A stretch of 64,000 nucleotides of DNA from Gymnothorax reevesii (lineage: Eukaryota > Chordata > Actinopteri > Anguilliformes > Muraenidae): positions 150,495,947 through 150,559,946 of the forward strand of contig CM056573.1 in NCBI GenBank assembly GCA_029721435.1, written 5' to 3'. Each line of letters starts with the position of its first letter. The first letter of the stretch is position 1. This document shows positions 31,717 to 42,050 of the stretch, one piece after another. The translations under genes were made by a program, and so were the position numbers. A model generated the notes under the pieces. That model worked only from the letters and a program-made list of their open reading frames with translations. It was not told the origin of the DNA and did not search any database.

Positions 31717-32203
31717 GACTGTAGCAAAGTGGCAATGTCCTGTGGTCAGAAGAGTCCAAATTTGACAATCTTGTTGGAAATCATGTTTGTCTTGTCCTCA
31801 GGGCTAAAGAGGAGAAAGACCACCCCTCCTGTTATCAGCGTTCAGTTCAAAAGCCAGCATCTCTGGTGGTATGGGGATGCGTTAGTGCATATGGAGTGGG
31901 ACACTTGCATGTTTTAAAAAGCAGCATGAATGCTGAGAGGTATATAAAGGTTTTAGAGCAACATATGCTCCACTCCGGAAGACATCTATTCCAGGGAAGG
32001 CCTTGTGTATTTCAGCAGGACAATGCATAACCACATACTGTAGCTTTTAAAACAGCATGGCTTCGTAGTAGAAGAGTCCGTGTGCTGGACTGGCCTGCCT
32101 GCAGTCCTGATCTTTCATCGATTGAAAATATTTGGCGCATAATTAAACGGAAAGTCTGTCAAAGGAGACCAAAAACTCTCTAGCAGCTGGAAGCCTGTAT
32201 TAA
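31717..32203 (+). mobile_element. Mariner-like element copy B, segment 3 (DDE domain)
   Basis: Resumes at ACTGTAGCAAAGTGGCAATG, matching 54625 in copy A. It carries the transposase blocks [15 protein letters not shown] and QQDNA-like, then [20 protein letters not shown] (catalytic Glu present). It ends at TTAA (32200-32203), the target of the next insertion. Confidence 0.85.
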
Positions 32204-33358
32204 AGGAGGAGATAGCACCTCGGGAAAGAATATTTCTGAGGAAAGTAGAATTCTTTGTGTCTAAAACGCATAGTTTTATAAATTATTAATTTGGTAATGA
32301 TCCAGTGCGATGCATTTTTAAACCGGAAATTCTTCAAATCGGTGTCAATACCAGGGGGCAGTCATTTTTACTTGGGGAATCTAAGGCTGCGTACAGAATG
32401 CACACTTGTCCACTCGCTCACTCACTCTCAAAATTGTTTTCAATGTAAAAACATTCTCTACACAGTGCCCTATATAGTGAGTGAGTATGCATTTCGACCG
32501 CATTATCCAATCAAATGCCAGTGCCGCGGTGCTTGTGCGTCAGTTATTCTCTTACTTGACGTCAGTTGTTCTCTGTCCTTTCATCCTGGCGATAGAGTAG
32601 TTCAAAGGGCCTTCAGTAAGCTCTCCCTTTTCGGCTTGGCTGCCCACAAGATGTTTTTATTTAAGCTGGCCTGATTAACAATCAAACAATTTATCGACTG
32701 AACGACTAAGTGCAATGCATGACCTATATTTAGAAATGGTGATGAAAGGTGAATTCCCATTGCCTACATTTATATAATTGATATGGAATTATAAATCCAA
32801 AACTTTCGCTGACTTTGCGACATTTGTTTTCGCCGTCCTTGGGATTGTCCTTACAGCGCCCTTTAGCCGGGTCAATATTCAAAATGAGGAACTGATTCCC
32901 GCAGCCTCGCAAACTAATTTCCACAAATCTGTGGTGCTTAACGAGCGCTAAAATCATGAAGACATATTGATATTTAATGACGTCATTTATGCGTAGAAGA
33001 CGCCTCATAATTTTGCGGTGCAATGCATAACAATGCTATCAAAAGTAAATTAGGCTGCCGTCGATTTTTACCAATTAGTCTGAGCAACTGTGGCTGATCA
33101 GGACACGTAAACTGCAAGAAGTTAAGGTTTTAAGCATTTTAAAAGATGCGGTTTCCGAAGATTAAATTCAAAATCAGAAGATTCCTCTAGTAAAAATGTC
33201 TGCCCCCTGGTACTGAAGCCAATTTGAAGACTCGCTGGTTTAAAAATGCGTCGCACTGGATCAAAACCAAATTAAAATTTATAAAACTATGTGTTTTAGA
33301 CAGTTCAAGTATTCGACTTTATGCTGAAATATACTTTGTCAAGGGGCTATCTCCTCCT
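32204..33358. mobile_element. Non-autonomous TTAA-target DNA transposon with long inverted repeats
   Basis: A 1,155-bp insertion flanked by TTAA (32200-32203 and 33359-33362). The ends are AGGAGGAGATAGC and its inverse. The inverted similarity extends about 180 bp inward on each side, including the CCAGGGGGCAG block (32351 and, inverted, about 33200) and GATCCAGTGCGATGCATTTT. The interior, about 32385-33180, has no credible transposase. The TTAA target fits piggyBac or Kolobok superfamilies; which one is not decided. Confidence 0.85.
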
Positions 33359-33565
33359 TTAAATAAGAAGGATTCCAAATTCCAACGGCTAAACTCAAGA
33401 AACTTTTCTCCTCAATGCCCAGACACCTCCACTCTGTGTTAAAAAGAAGAGGGGATGCTACACCATAGAAAACAGGCCCCTGTTCCAACTTTTTTTTAGA
33501 CCTGTAGCAGCCATCAAATTTGAAATGAGCTCATTTTGTGGATAAAATTGTAAAATCTGTCTGAG
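33359..33565 (+). mobile_element. Mariner-like element copy B, segment 4 (transposase C-terminus)
   Basis: After the second TTAA the reading resumes with AAACTCAAGAAACTTTTCTC-type sequence ([20 protein letters not shown]), then the 3' UTR block TGAAATGAGCTCATTTTGTG. Similarity stops near 33565, before the right terminal repeat. Confidence 0.82.
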
Positions 33566-33579
33566 CTTTCTGATTAACT

Positions 33580-34602
33580 GCATTTAAAACCCTGTGCTTT
33601 CTTTCGCTTTTCTTGTGGTGCTTTTTCCTCGTCACGTTTAAATTGCCTTAATCTAAACTGTCTCGCTTGATTGATGGTCTCTGCGTCTCGTCTCGAGTCT
33701 TTATTGTTTAGCCCGGTCCTCGTGTAATTGTTTATTAATCCCATGTGTTTCTGTTGCAGTCGTGATTGCTTTCCTAGTCCCCGCCTCCTTTCGAGATTAT
33801 AAATGTGGCAGCATTGGAAGCGGTTGTCAGACAGATCCTCCGTATTGTTCTACATGGTAAAGTCTCAGCTCCTCATGCCTTCTGAGTGTCTCCCGTGTAT
33901 GGTTTCCGAGTTTTTCTGTTTGCTGCGCTTTAGTCTTGTCTGCTCTGTGTATAAGTCTCCCAGTGTGTCCATCAGTTTAGTTAGGTTCAGTTTTTGTTTT
34001 CTTAGGTATCCTCTCTTGGAGAGTGTATTTCTGTTTCCCCCTGCCTTTGGCAGTGTACGTTAGTTTTCCCATTTGTTCAGTGCTTGTGCACGGTGTTTTG
34101 TTTCTGGCGTGTCTTCCATTTTTCCCTTAGTGTTTTGTGTTTTAATAAACACTTCTGGATCCTGCACCTGGTGTTCCTCTGACCTCTTCCGTGCACATAG
34201 AACTCCTTAACCGGAGTCGTTTCTCTGTCATAGGTTGTCTATGTGTTCCCAGTTTGTGTCTTGACTTTTGCCAATGATTGTTTCAGGCCTTCCTCGTGCG
34301 CTCACCTTCTCTGCTCATTATCTGTTACTCGCCTCACCTGTTTCCCTGCAGCATGTGACTTTCTGTGTGGTGCATTTAAGCCCTGCATTTCTGTTCCTTC
34401 CCCGTCAGAACGGTGATCTTTTCTTCTGTGCTGAGAGACCCGTACGGCAGTAGATCTGAGAGATTTGAGAAACCCTTTGCCCGACTACTGTTTTCTGCCT
34501 GTGCCCTTCTGTTTATTCTGTTTGTTCTGGTTTTGACCCTGCCTGCCTGACCACGATTTCTGTTTTTGCTGTCCTGGTTTTTTTGGATCTATTTCTCTGC
34601 AG
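33580..34602 (+). repeat. LTR-like interspersed repeat, plus copy, left part
   Basis: The same family as 30656-31716, in the opposite orientation. It has a TATA-like GATTATAAATG near 33800, AATAAA at 34143, then TAGAACTCCTTAACCGGAGT at about 34199, AGCATGTGACTTTC and CATTTAAGCCCTG near 34350-34385. A LINE is inserted at about 34603, and the repeat resumes at about 36233. Confidence 0.6.
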
Positions 34603-35880
34603 CCATGCATGTCTAAAATCTTAGAAAAACTGGTGCATGATTACATCTCACGTAAGGATTTCTTATGCAGCAGTCAGTATGGATTCCGTGCTGGTCACTG
34701 AACTGAACAAGCTGTGATCCAGTTCGTGTCAGACACGATAATCGCACTTGAGAAAAACTTCTCAATGCTGGCAGTGTATCTTGACCTATCAAAGGCATTT
34801 GACACGATAGACCACTCCATATTACTCAATAAACTTCATTTCTATGGAGTCAGGGGGATTGCGCTTGACTGGTTTAGGTATTACCTTTGTGGGAGGACCC
34901 AATATGTCGTCTACAATGGAATCAACTCTGATGTGCTAAATATCACTTGTGGAGTCCCACAAGGTTCGGTTCCTGGACCTTTGTTACTCCTGATATATGT
35001 GAATGACCTTCCCAACACCCTCGATGAAGCTAAAAGCATATTGTTTGCAGATGACACAACAATCTATTTGACGTTGGATAATCTCAACAACCTTTATGAC
35101 TCGCTCAATAGAGAACTGTTGGTTTTATCCGACTGGTTCAGAGCAAACAAACTCTCGGTCAACACATCCAAAACCAACTATATGTTGTTTAGGAAATTGG
35201 ACAAGCAAAACGTTGACCAAAGGAAAATGATCTTGAATGGTAACTCAATTGTACGAGTTAAATCGATTTCTTGGGATTATTATTGACAATAAACTGGAAT
35301 GGATTGAGCATATTGATCAATGCCGCAACAAAGTTCGTAGTGGTATATATGCACTGAACATGAGTAAAAATACCCTCTCACTATCGAACAGAAAGTCGCT
35401 CTATTATAGTCTAGTTCATTGTCATCTCCTCTATGGCAGTGTGTCGTGGGGAATGGCCCATAAAACTCACATCAAACCTCTTCTTACATTGCAGAAAAAA
35501 AGTAGTAAGAATTGTAGCCGGAGTCAAATATAATGACTCCACGGTGCCACTTTTCAAAAGTCTCGGAATTACAAGACTGGAGGACGTGTCAAATCTCACT
35601 GGCAAAGCTTGTCTGCTAAGCTGCCAATCATCTATTGCCTGAGCCGCTCTTGGCCATTTTCATGCCAAACAGTGAAGTTCTTGACTACCACACGCGACAG
35701 CGCCATGATTTCCACAGAAATTTAAAAGTGCCCTATTTCAGCGAAGCTTTCTCCACAAATGCCCGGGATTATGGTCCAATCTCCCCAGTGACATAAAAGA
35801 TGCTCCTTCTCTTCCTTCTTTTAATCGACGAGTGACTAAATATTTCCAGAACAAAACCATTTTCGTTTCTGATTCTTAGA
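34603..35880 (+). pseudogene. LINE reverse transcriptase fragment
   Basis: RT motifs are in order: SQYGFRAGH (followed by an in-frame TGA near 34700), LAVYLDLSKAFDTIDHSILL (catalytic Asp), CGVPQGSVPGPLLLLIYVND, ILFADDTTIYL (FADD), LSVNTSKTNYMLF, then RFLGIIIDNKLEW in a new frame from about 35255. A further frame change follows near 35500 (KKVVRIVAGVKYNDSTVPLF), ending with an HTRQRHDFHR-type C-terminus. At least two frameshifts and several stops make it non-functional. The longest open piece is 34714-35286. Confidence 0.85.
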
Positions 35881-36228
35881 TGCCAACCCTACAACCACAT
35901 GTGTGAGTGAATTGTGTGTATGCCTGGGTAAGTGGGTGCGTGTGTGTGTGTGCATGGGGCGGGGAGTGAATGACTATATTTTTAATGGGTAATAGATTAT
36001 GAGGGGATTTCGCTTGTTGGGTGAGGGGATATTGTATGAATGTTTAAGGGCAAATGCACCTCCTGCATATTTCTTTAACACTGTTTTTATGTTATTATCA
36101 TCTTGGGGAGGGTTACAGACGATTGTCTTTGTGTTTGTCCTGGGAATTTTTCTAATACTGTGTATTGTAAATATGTATTGTATATGTCTTATGTGTGTGT
36201 TATTCCCTAATAAATGATTGATTGTTCT
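34603..36228 (+). mobile_element. 5'-truncated LINE (Jockey/CR1-like reverse transcriptase) inserted in the LTR-like repeat
   Basis: Starts abruptly inside the RT (MSKILEKLVHDYISRKDFLC) and ends with a short ATTG-type tail after AATAAATGATTGATTG near 36228. A 5' truncation at the RT is the usual outcome of incomplete LINE reverse transcription. The host repeat continues on both sides. Confidence 0.8.
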
Positions 36229-36232
36229 CTTT

Positions 36233-36435
36233 ATCAACTTTTTTTTTTTTTGCCTGCCGTTTATGTGCCATTGCCATTCTGACCCACTGTTACCGAACTC
36301 TGCCTGTCCCAGGACCCAGAGTTTTGGATTGTGTTTTGTGGCACTGTACTTCTGCGATCTCTTGCTTGAACTTGGACTGAATAAAAGATTTGGACTTTCA
36401 CTACTACTGCTTGCTTCTGGTTCTTGGGCTGTAAC
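36233..36435 (+). repeat. LTR-like interspersed repeat, plus copy, right part
   Basis: Resumes after the LINE with GAGTTTTGGATTGTG, then GACTGAATAAAAGATTTGG and CTGCTTCTGGTTCTTGGGCT. These correspond to TTTTGGATTGTGCACTCTG, AATTAATAAAGAGC and CGCTTCTGGTCCTG in the minus copy. The 159-aa ORF spanning 36218-36697 is not a gene. Confidence 0.55.
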
Positions 36436-36815
36436 ACTACAGTTCATCTGTGGAATGTTCCAAACAGGTGTTTTTTTGAGCATTCCTCAACTTTCCCAGT
36501 CTTTTGTTTGCCCCATCCCAGCTTTTTGGGAACGTGTTGCTCAAACCATAGTCAGTAGGTACTCACCACTGCTGGCTGGACGCTCCCCAGAAGTCTCGTT
36601 GCTTCTAACATGCTCTGACCCACTCATCAGGCTGAAACAATCGGCCCTAGTCAAAGCTGCTGAGGTCCTATTTTTCCTACAATCAAAAAATCAATAAGAA
36701 CTGACTGTTCACTTGCCATCTAAGTCTTGTTTGCAGACCTTGCCATGAACAATTACCATAAGAATTTTTTCCCTAATCTGCTAGTGGTTTAAATGTTTTG
36801 GCCCATTGGTGTACT
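36436..36815 (+). repeat. DNA transposon end fragments
   Basis: The first part (CATTCCTCAACTTTCCCAGT, GCTTTTTGGGAACGTGTTGC) resembles a mariner-like right end. The second part ends with GGTTTAAATGTTTTGGCCCA then TTGGTGTA, a common fish repeat terminus. Neither contains coding sequence. Confidence 0.45.
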
Positions 36816-39600
36816 TTTTCTTTTTCCATTAATGCTGAATTATACCTGTCAGCCGATCAGCCAGTCTTTCTGCAGTCCAAAATCAATAAAATCAAGGACA
36901 GCACACCCATTAATGGAGCTTTGAAAGAAATTCTGATAGGCCACGGAGTCGAGCTTGCTTAAAGTGGTAATCCATAAGATTTCCGTCTCATTACTGTCTG
37001 TTAAGTCAGTGTCTATCAGAGAGGGGGGATAAAACAACGGTGATTGGGCCAATGACCCACTGATGAAAGCACTTGTATTTCATTCTTTGCCAGCCAAGCG
37101 ATCAGTGTGTCTGTGGCGACATTCCCGCACTATGTATATTGAAATACAGGCGCACGTGTAGTGACGCTTTTTACGTCAGTAAGCAGTGTTTGGTCTGTCC
37201 AGAAGGTAGGAGGAGCCGCAAGCCAGCTTGAAGGAAGTAAGGAACCTCAGGAGAAGCAATGGCAAGGGAGACGTCAGAAGGGATCCAGCAAGGGAACGTG
37301 AATTAAGCACAAATTCTCATGGCGAATGCGTGACAGTTGACAGCCCTTTAAGCTAATTGATTTATCATAATAGCGTAACATGTTACTGGAATGAGATGAC
37401 CCAAATAGATGACTAACGTCACACAACTTTTACTTTTATTGAGTTCAATTGCCGTGTCATAGAGCATCTTTCCCGTTTGCATGAGAGTTGAGGAGGCGTG
37501 GAACTGGTAAGAGCCGTCAATTTACCGACGTCATACAGGCAACACTGTTGGTTCTCAACAAGAGTTATGGGAAATGAGGTCCAGAAGTGCACCTGAAATC
37601 ACAGCTTACTGCCAAAGATGTCAATTAAACAAACCAATTCAAATCTTACGGATTACCACTTTAACGCAGGAGGTGCTACCTCCTAGAGAGTCACCTGGGC
37701 GTATTTGATTGTCATCTGACTTTGCTGTCACATGATTGCTTGGCCGGTAATATGTTGGGCTTATTTAAGTTTGCCTTCCCGCGTAGTGGTTGCTCAGTGC
37801 GCTAGCTCAACAACCCTCCTCCACCCCAGCTCCTCCTTTTATAGCATGCATTGATTATGTTCTCTCATGAGTAAATTACCATTCAAAAAAGAGAAATGTC
37901 TCTTCTTTTTGAGGTCATTGTTGCTTTAGGCTCTGTTTTACGTGTGTGTGTGTGTGTGTGTGTGGGGGGGGTGGTTAGTAGCAGCTCCTTGCCCTCAGTT
38001 CCACGCTTGGACAGGCAGAGATCTCTCAGAACAGAGCCATGTCGCCAAAATGCTTGTATGCTTTCAATATATGTTCTCTTTTTGACAAAGTGGTCCGATC
38101 AGAATTTTTTTTTAATATTCTTGCTCAAATGTTCGGGGTAAGAAATCATCATTTCCAAAGGAGAAGCGCACAATGCTGCTCAAATTAATGCACATAGTCA
38201 ATCAGTGATGGGAGTTTATTATCAACCAGTAAATTCAACAGTTGCACCCAAGGCTTATCGACTCTAGAGAACCTGACAAGACCTGCCTATGGAATATCAG
38301 CTGCATACATTTTCATACTACATTCTGCGGTGTTCTAGGGACTTTAACACAAAGTCTTAATTTCCGTTTGTCACTTTGTCCTTCTGTGTATCAGTGGAAA
38401 GTCCCAAATTCACCCAAGGTAACTTAAAGCCAGAAATCTTATATGGTGGGGGTGGGAGGGGGGGTGTGGGCAGCTGGTCTGGAGCACCTGAGGTGAGGGG
38501 TTAGGGTGGAGTGGGGAGAGAGATGGATGGTTGGATTATGGATGGCAAACTGAGCATTAGAATACAATATATACAATATGTAGCATGGAACAGAAGGGAT
38601 GATAACAAATACGACAAAAGTCAAGGAGCAGGGTTGGTTATCACAGGTCTAGGCAATATGCAACATCCATTAATCCCTCTTCAAAATATTTCAAAAGACA
38701 GTGTCATGCAGACATTTAAAAGGTAGTGTGTGTGGTAAAAGCAATATAACGTCAGGGCAAAAATGATATTTGAAACCTGAGGATAAGCGCAATAATAATG
38801 ATGGAGAGTGGAGGGGAGAGAAAAGTTAAAGCACGAAAAGTGTATTAAGAGGCCAAAGGGACAGGACTGTACTGTTTAATGAAAAAATATGGGTAAACAC
38901 TGTGACTGAGGGAGCATTCCTAGTCAGGCTGATCACGCATCTGTGGCTGTGAAAATACCACCCACGCGAACGCAATGCGCTCTGGGTGACAACTCTGCAT
39001 ACATATCGACAAACATGCGAACATGCCTCTGTGTACTAAATTATGACATGCACTAAAAGAAATTAATGTGTTGTTTCTCGTTGCTGTCTACGTGATACCC
39101 GGACGCGCAGTAAGGGGATTTTGAAATGCTGAATGACAGCTGTAGTTTTAGGTACCGACCACTAGATGCCGAACTACATAAACACAAAGCATAGAGATTT
39201 ACTGTTGTTTACTGTTGCGTGAAATTAAAATAATTTGTCTAAAATGGTGCATGGCTATGTTTGTTTTGATACATTTTCAGGTTATCATTAAGCTGTGACC
39301 TATGTTAGATTGTCAACTGCAAGCTGAATACGATTATTCCCAGGATGAATTTGCAAGTCATCACTAGAGTTATAAAGGCCACATACAGCGCATTAACAAT
39401 GAATTCTTAGTCATAATTTCTTGTGGGCCTCGTTACGATTACTTATTCCCATTATTTCACCTGCGGGTGGTTTGCACATTTGAGTCTTCCAACGGGATGT
39501 TATAGCGGTGTCCTCCCAGCTAACACACTTCCGTCACCAAGACGCCGTGTGTTAACTGGGCTGACCGCTGGCAAAGGCCATCTGAACCCAGCTGGCATTT
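36816..39600. other. Intergenic, with a (GT)n tract and scattered CRE-like motifs
   Basis: No gene is recognised. A (GT)n-G8 tract is at 37940-37972. Four ACGTCA motifs lie between 37172 and 37534. A 28-bp G/T-rich tract is at 38445-38470. ORFs here are short and without family signal. Confidence 0.35.
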
Positions 39601-39795
39601 TAACGTTTTTTCACTGTTGAATCAACGTCATGGATCATAGTTGAATTGTGTTTTGATTTTGAAAGATGAATCAACCTTGATTTTGCTACTTTTTTTTCAA
39701 CGTTGTTTCAATGATGTTTCAACGTTGAAACGATAGCTGACATCATTTCAACCATATTTCAATGTTGAAGGTCGGTCGTGTGCCGGCTGGGAAGT
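39600..39795 (+). repeat. Fish interspersed repeat, TTTCAACGTTG-rich
   Basis: Repeated TTTCAACGTT/AATGTTGAA motifs, then GGTCGTGTGCCGGCTGGGA. This Thr/Gln-free, ORF-less AACGTT-rich repeat is of a type common in teleosts. It probably includes the CTGGGCTGACC block just upstream. Confidence 0.5.
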
Positions 39796-41365
39796 CATAA
39801 TTCATCCATAGACCTATTGTATATCTGTATTTTTATATTTTTATGCATTATTTATATAATACCGTACTTACATAAAGTTTGTCTTTAAAACAGATCAATA
39901 GGCTAAATAAAGGATATTTTTTTTTTAACAGCGTTGTCGCGTTAGTGTGTACGTTCGGCATTAAACGTAAAGAAATATCACCAGTTGTCCGATTACGGCT
40001 CAGCGTTCCTTCAAGAAAGTCGGTCATCGGGTCATATTGTGTGTGCCTCAGTCAACTTGACACGTTTCCAATTTTCCGGCCCCATCGCCTGAATCTTGTA
40101 AGTTCATGCCGTGCCAATGAGAGCGACGCATCTGACTTCCAGATAACAGCTGAAGGGAGATTCCCACCTTTCAACACACTTCCTACTTTACAAAACATTC
40201 AAGACAAACAACGCACATCGTCAGCTACTCTGCCTCCAAAAACGCTTTGTATTATCTCTTTAAACTATTCTTGGTTGGACAGATAGCATGTAAATACGGA
40301 TTCATACAATTATTATCACTTAAAACACAGCAAAGGCGGCGAAGTCCCGAAAATTCAGTTTCTCTTTTCTCACAGATGTTCGTCCTCATAGGCTACTTGA
40401 AAATGAACGCTCGTTGTAGCACATATCCGGGTTGACGGTAAAAGAGAGCAGGTTAGTTGTTGTTATCACCGAAAAGCTATGCCACTAAATATTTTTCAAA
40501 TAAAAGTAAAGAAAATACGTCAAACTGCTGGGGTTATCACTCGTAGATTCCGGTTCACGTATTATTTTGCAAAAACTAATTACACATGCCAATATATCTA
40601 ATTAGTTATTATCTAGCATGTCCAAATCGTCAGCCTCGGAAGACCACTTCGCCTCTTCAGCGCGTGCATGCGTGTGTGTGAGTGCGTGTGTGTGTGTGTG
40701 CGTGTGCGTGTGTGTGTGTGCGTGTGTGTGTGCGCGCGATTGAGAGAGAGGGTGAGCAAGACCGGGTTAGAAAGAGAGAGAGAATATAGCGAAGGACGCA
40801 AACGCAACCGATCATTCTTCCTGCGCGCAAACTGACAGGACTGGTATGTTGCTTTCAACAGGAACACGCTAGAACCTATTCAGGTCGAATTGCAATTTTG
40901 CGATATGCAGTAGTGAGAGCTGTATTTCATCGGTGATGTTTTATCATTACTTGTGGTAGTTTTTTTTTCCACATTTACATGTATTGGGACTTGCCAACTT
41001 TGAAACTGCTACTGAATTTACGATATATTAAGGCTATTCAGTTTTCTCAGGATTTGATTTTTTGAACTCAGGTTCGTAAGTGAGTGCAGTTGGTTGGACA
41101 CAAATATTGGAAGATCTCAAGGACAAAGACAGGTCATTGTTGGGACTCGGATGTGGATCCTTACTGGCTTACCTCTCTCTTTCAAGGTGGCTAGTATTGA
41201 CTCTGTGGTTATTGGAAATGGATTTTTGGTCTGAGGATCACTTTGGATGACATTTCCCCTCTGATGCACCTTAGCAAATGCCGTAAATATTTGTCAGCCT
41301 TTTTTTTTTAAGTTGAATTACAACTTTGCTGATATTGTTCCTTCAAATTCCATGGACTGGAGATC
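39796..41365 (+). promoter_or_regulatory. bcl3: bcl3 upstream region and 5' UTR
   Basis: Contains a perfect kappa-B consensus GGGAGATTCC at 40155-40164 and a one-mismatch site GGGACTTGCC at 40986-40995, an imperfect (GT)n tract at 40661-40739, then the probable 5' UTR. Two upstream ORFs precede the start: 41263-41310 (15 codons) and 41352-41369 (5 codons, stop overlapping the bcl3 ATG). BCL3 is known to be NF-kB-inducible in mammals, so the sites fit, but the transcription start is not visible. Confidence 0.45.
40661..40739. repeat. (GT)n microsatellite upstream of bcl3
   Basis: About 80 bp of GT/GC dinucleotides followed by a GAGAGAG stretch. The ORFs across it are artefacts. Confidence 0.92.
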
Positions 41366-41369
41366 ATGA
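41352..41369 (+). other. Five-codon uORF overlapping the bcl3 start (ATGA)
   Basis: ATG GAC TGG AGA TCA TGA. The TGA shares its first two bases with the ATG of bcl3 at 41366. The uORF start has U at -3 and G at +4; the main start has A at -3. The geometry allows termination-reinitiation or leaky scanning. Confidence 0.6.
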
Positions 41370-42050
41370 CCACAAGTGGTGAGCAAACTGCTGCAGCACC
41401 TGTGCCACTAGACCTGAGGACTAAACGTTCAGATGGAAAAGCTGTTGAGGAGGATGCAGTGACTCAGTCTCAATCTTCAGTGGCCAAAAGTTGCAAGACT
41501 AACTCTATGGACAATGGCAAGGTGAAGACTGAAGAAATGTGCACTCGCACACAAGTGGACCCAGCCCATAGCAATGGTATAACAGAAGTACCTATTAACA
41601 TCCAGCATCCCTCTCAGTCAACAGCTGTGACAACTATCAATGATAGCATGCTGAAAATGCAGCCCACACAGAAAAGTGATATTCCTGAATTCTCCAGAAC
41701 TGTAAAGTTACCTGCACTAAAATATGAAATGGATGGAAGTACCACAGCAAACTGTGATTCAAAGACATTGGAGAAATCTGTCTTAAGGCTTCCACTCAGA
41801 AAGCGTCCATTTCCTCAAGAAGAAGAAATGAATGGCCCATCACGGACACCCCCTGGATGTCAATGCCCACAGGCCTCCAAGAACAATGATGTTCCACGGG
41901 CCCATGCAGCAAAGTTATCAAAACGAAAAAAACACGAGAGGCATTTTAGCCGGCCTCATGTACAACTGCAGCCTTTCCCCGCAGATGGACATGGAGACTG
42001 GAGACAGCGTATAGACCAGTATCCTCGTATGGCTGCACTTGCACCATTTT
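41366..42050 (+). CDS. bcl3: bcl3 coding exon 1
   Basis: Encodes residues 1-228 plus one base. It opens [20 protein letters not shown] and is otherwise Ser/Thr/Gln-rich and probably disordered. VKTE (53-56) fits a SUMO consensus. The ORF reads two codons past the donor (TTTT|GTAAGT at 42051) before a stop in the intron, so the 230-aa ORF over-extends the exon slightly. Confidence 0.94.

Noticed and set aside
36218..36697. 159-aa plus-strand ORF
   Set aside because: Spans the junction of an LTR-like repeat and transposon end fragments; no protein family.
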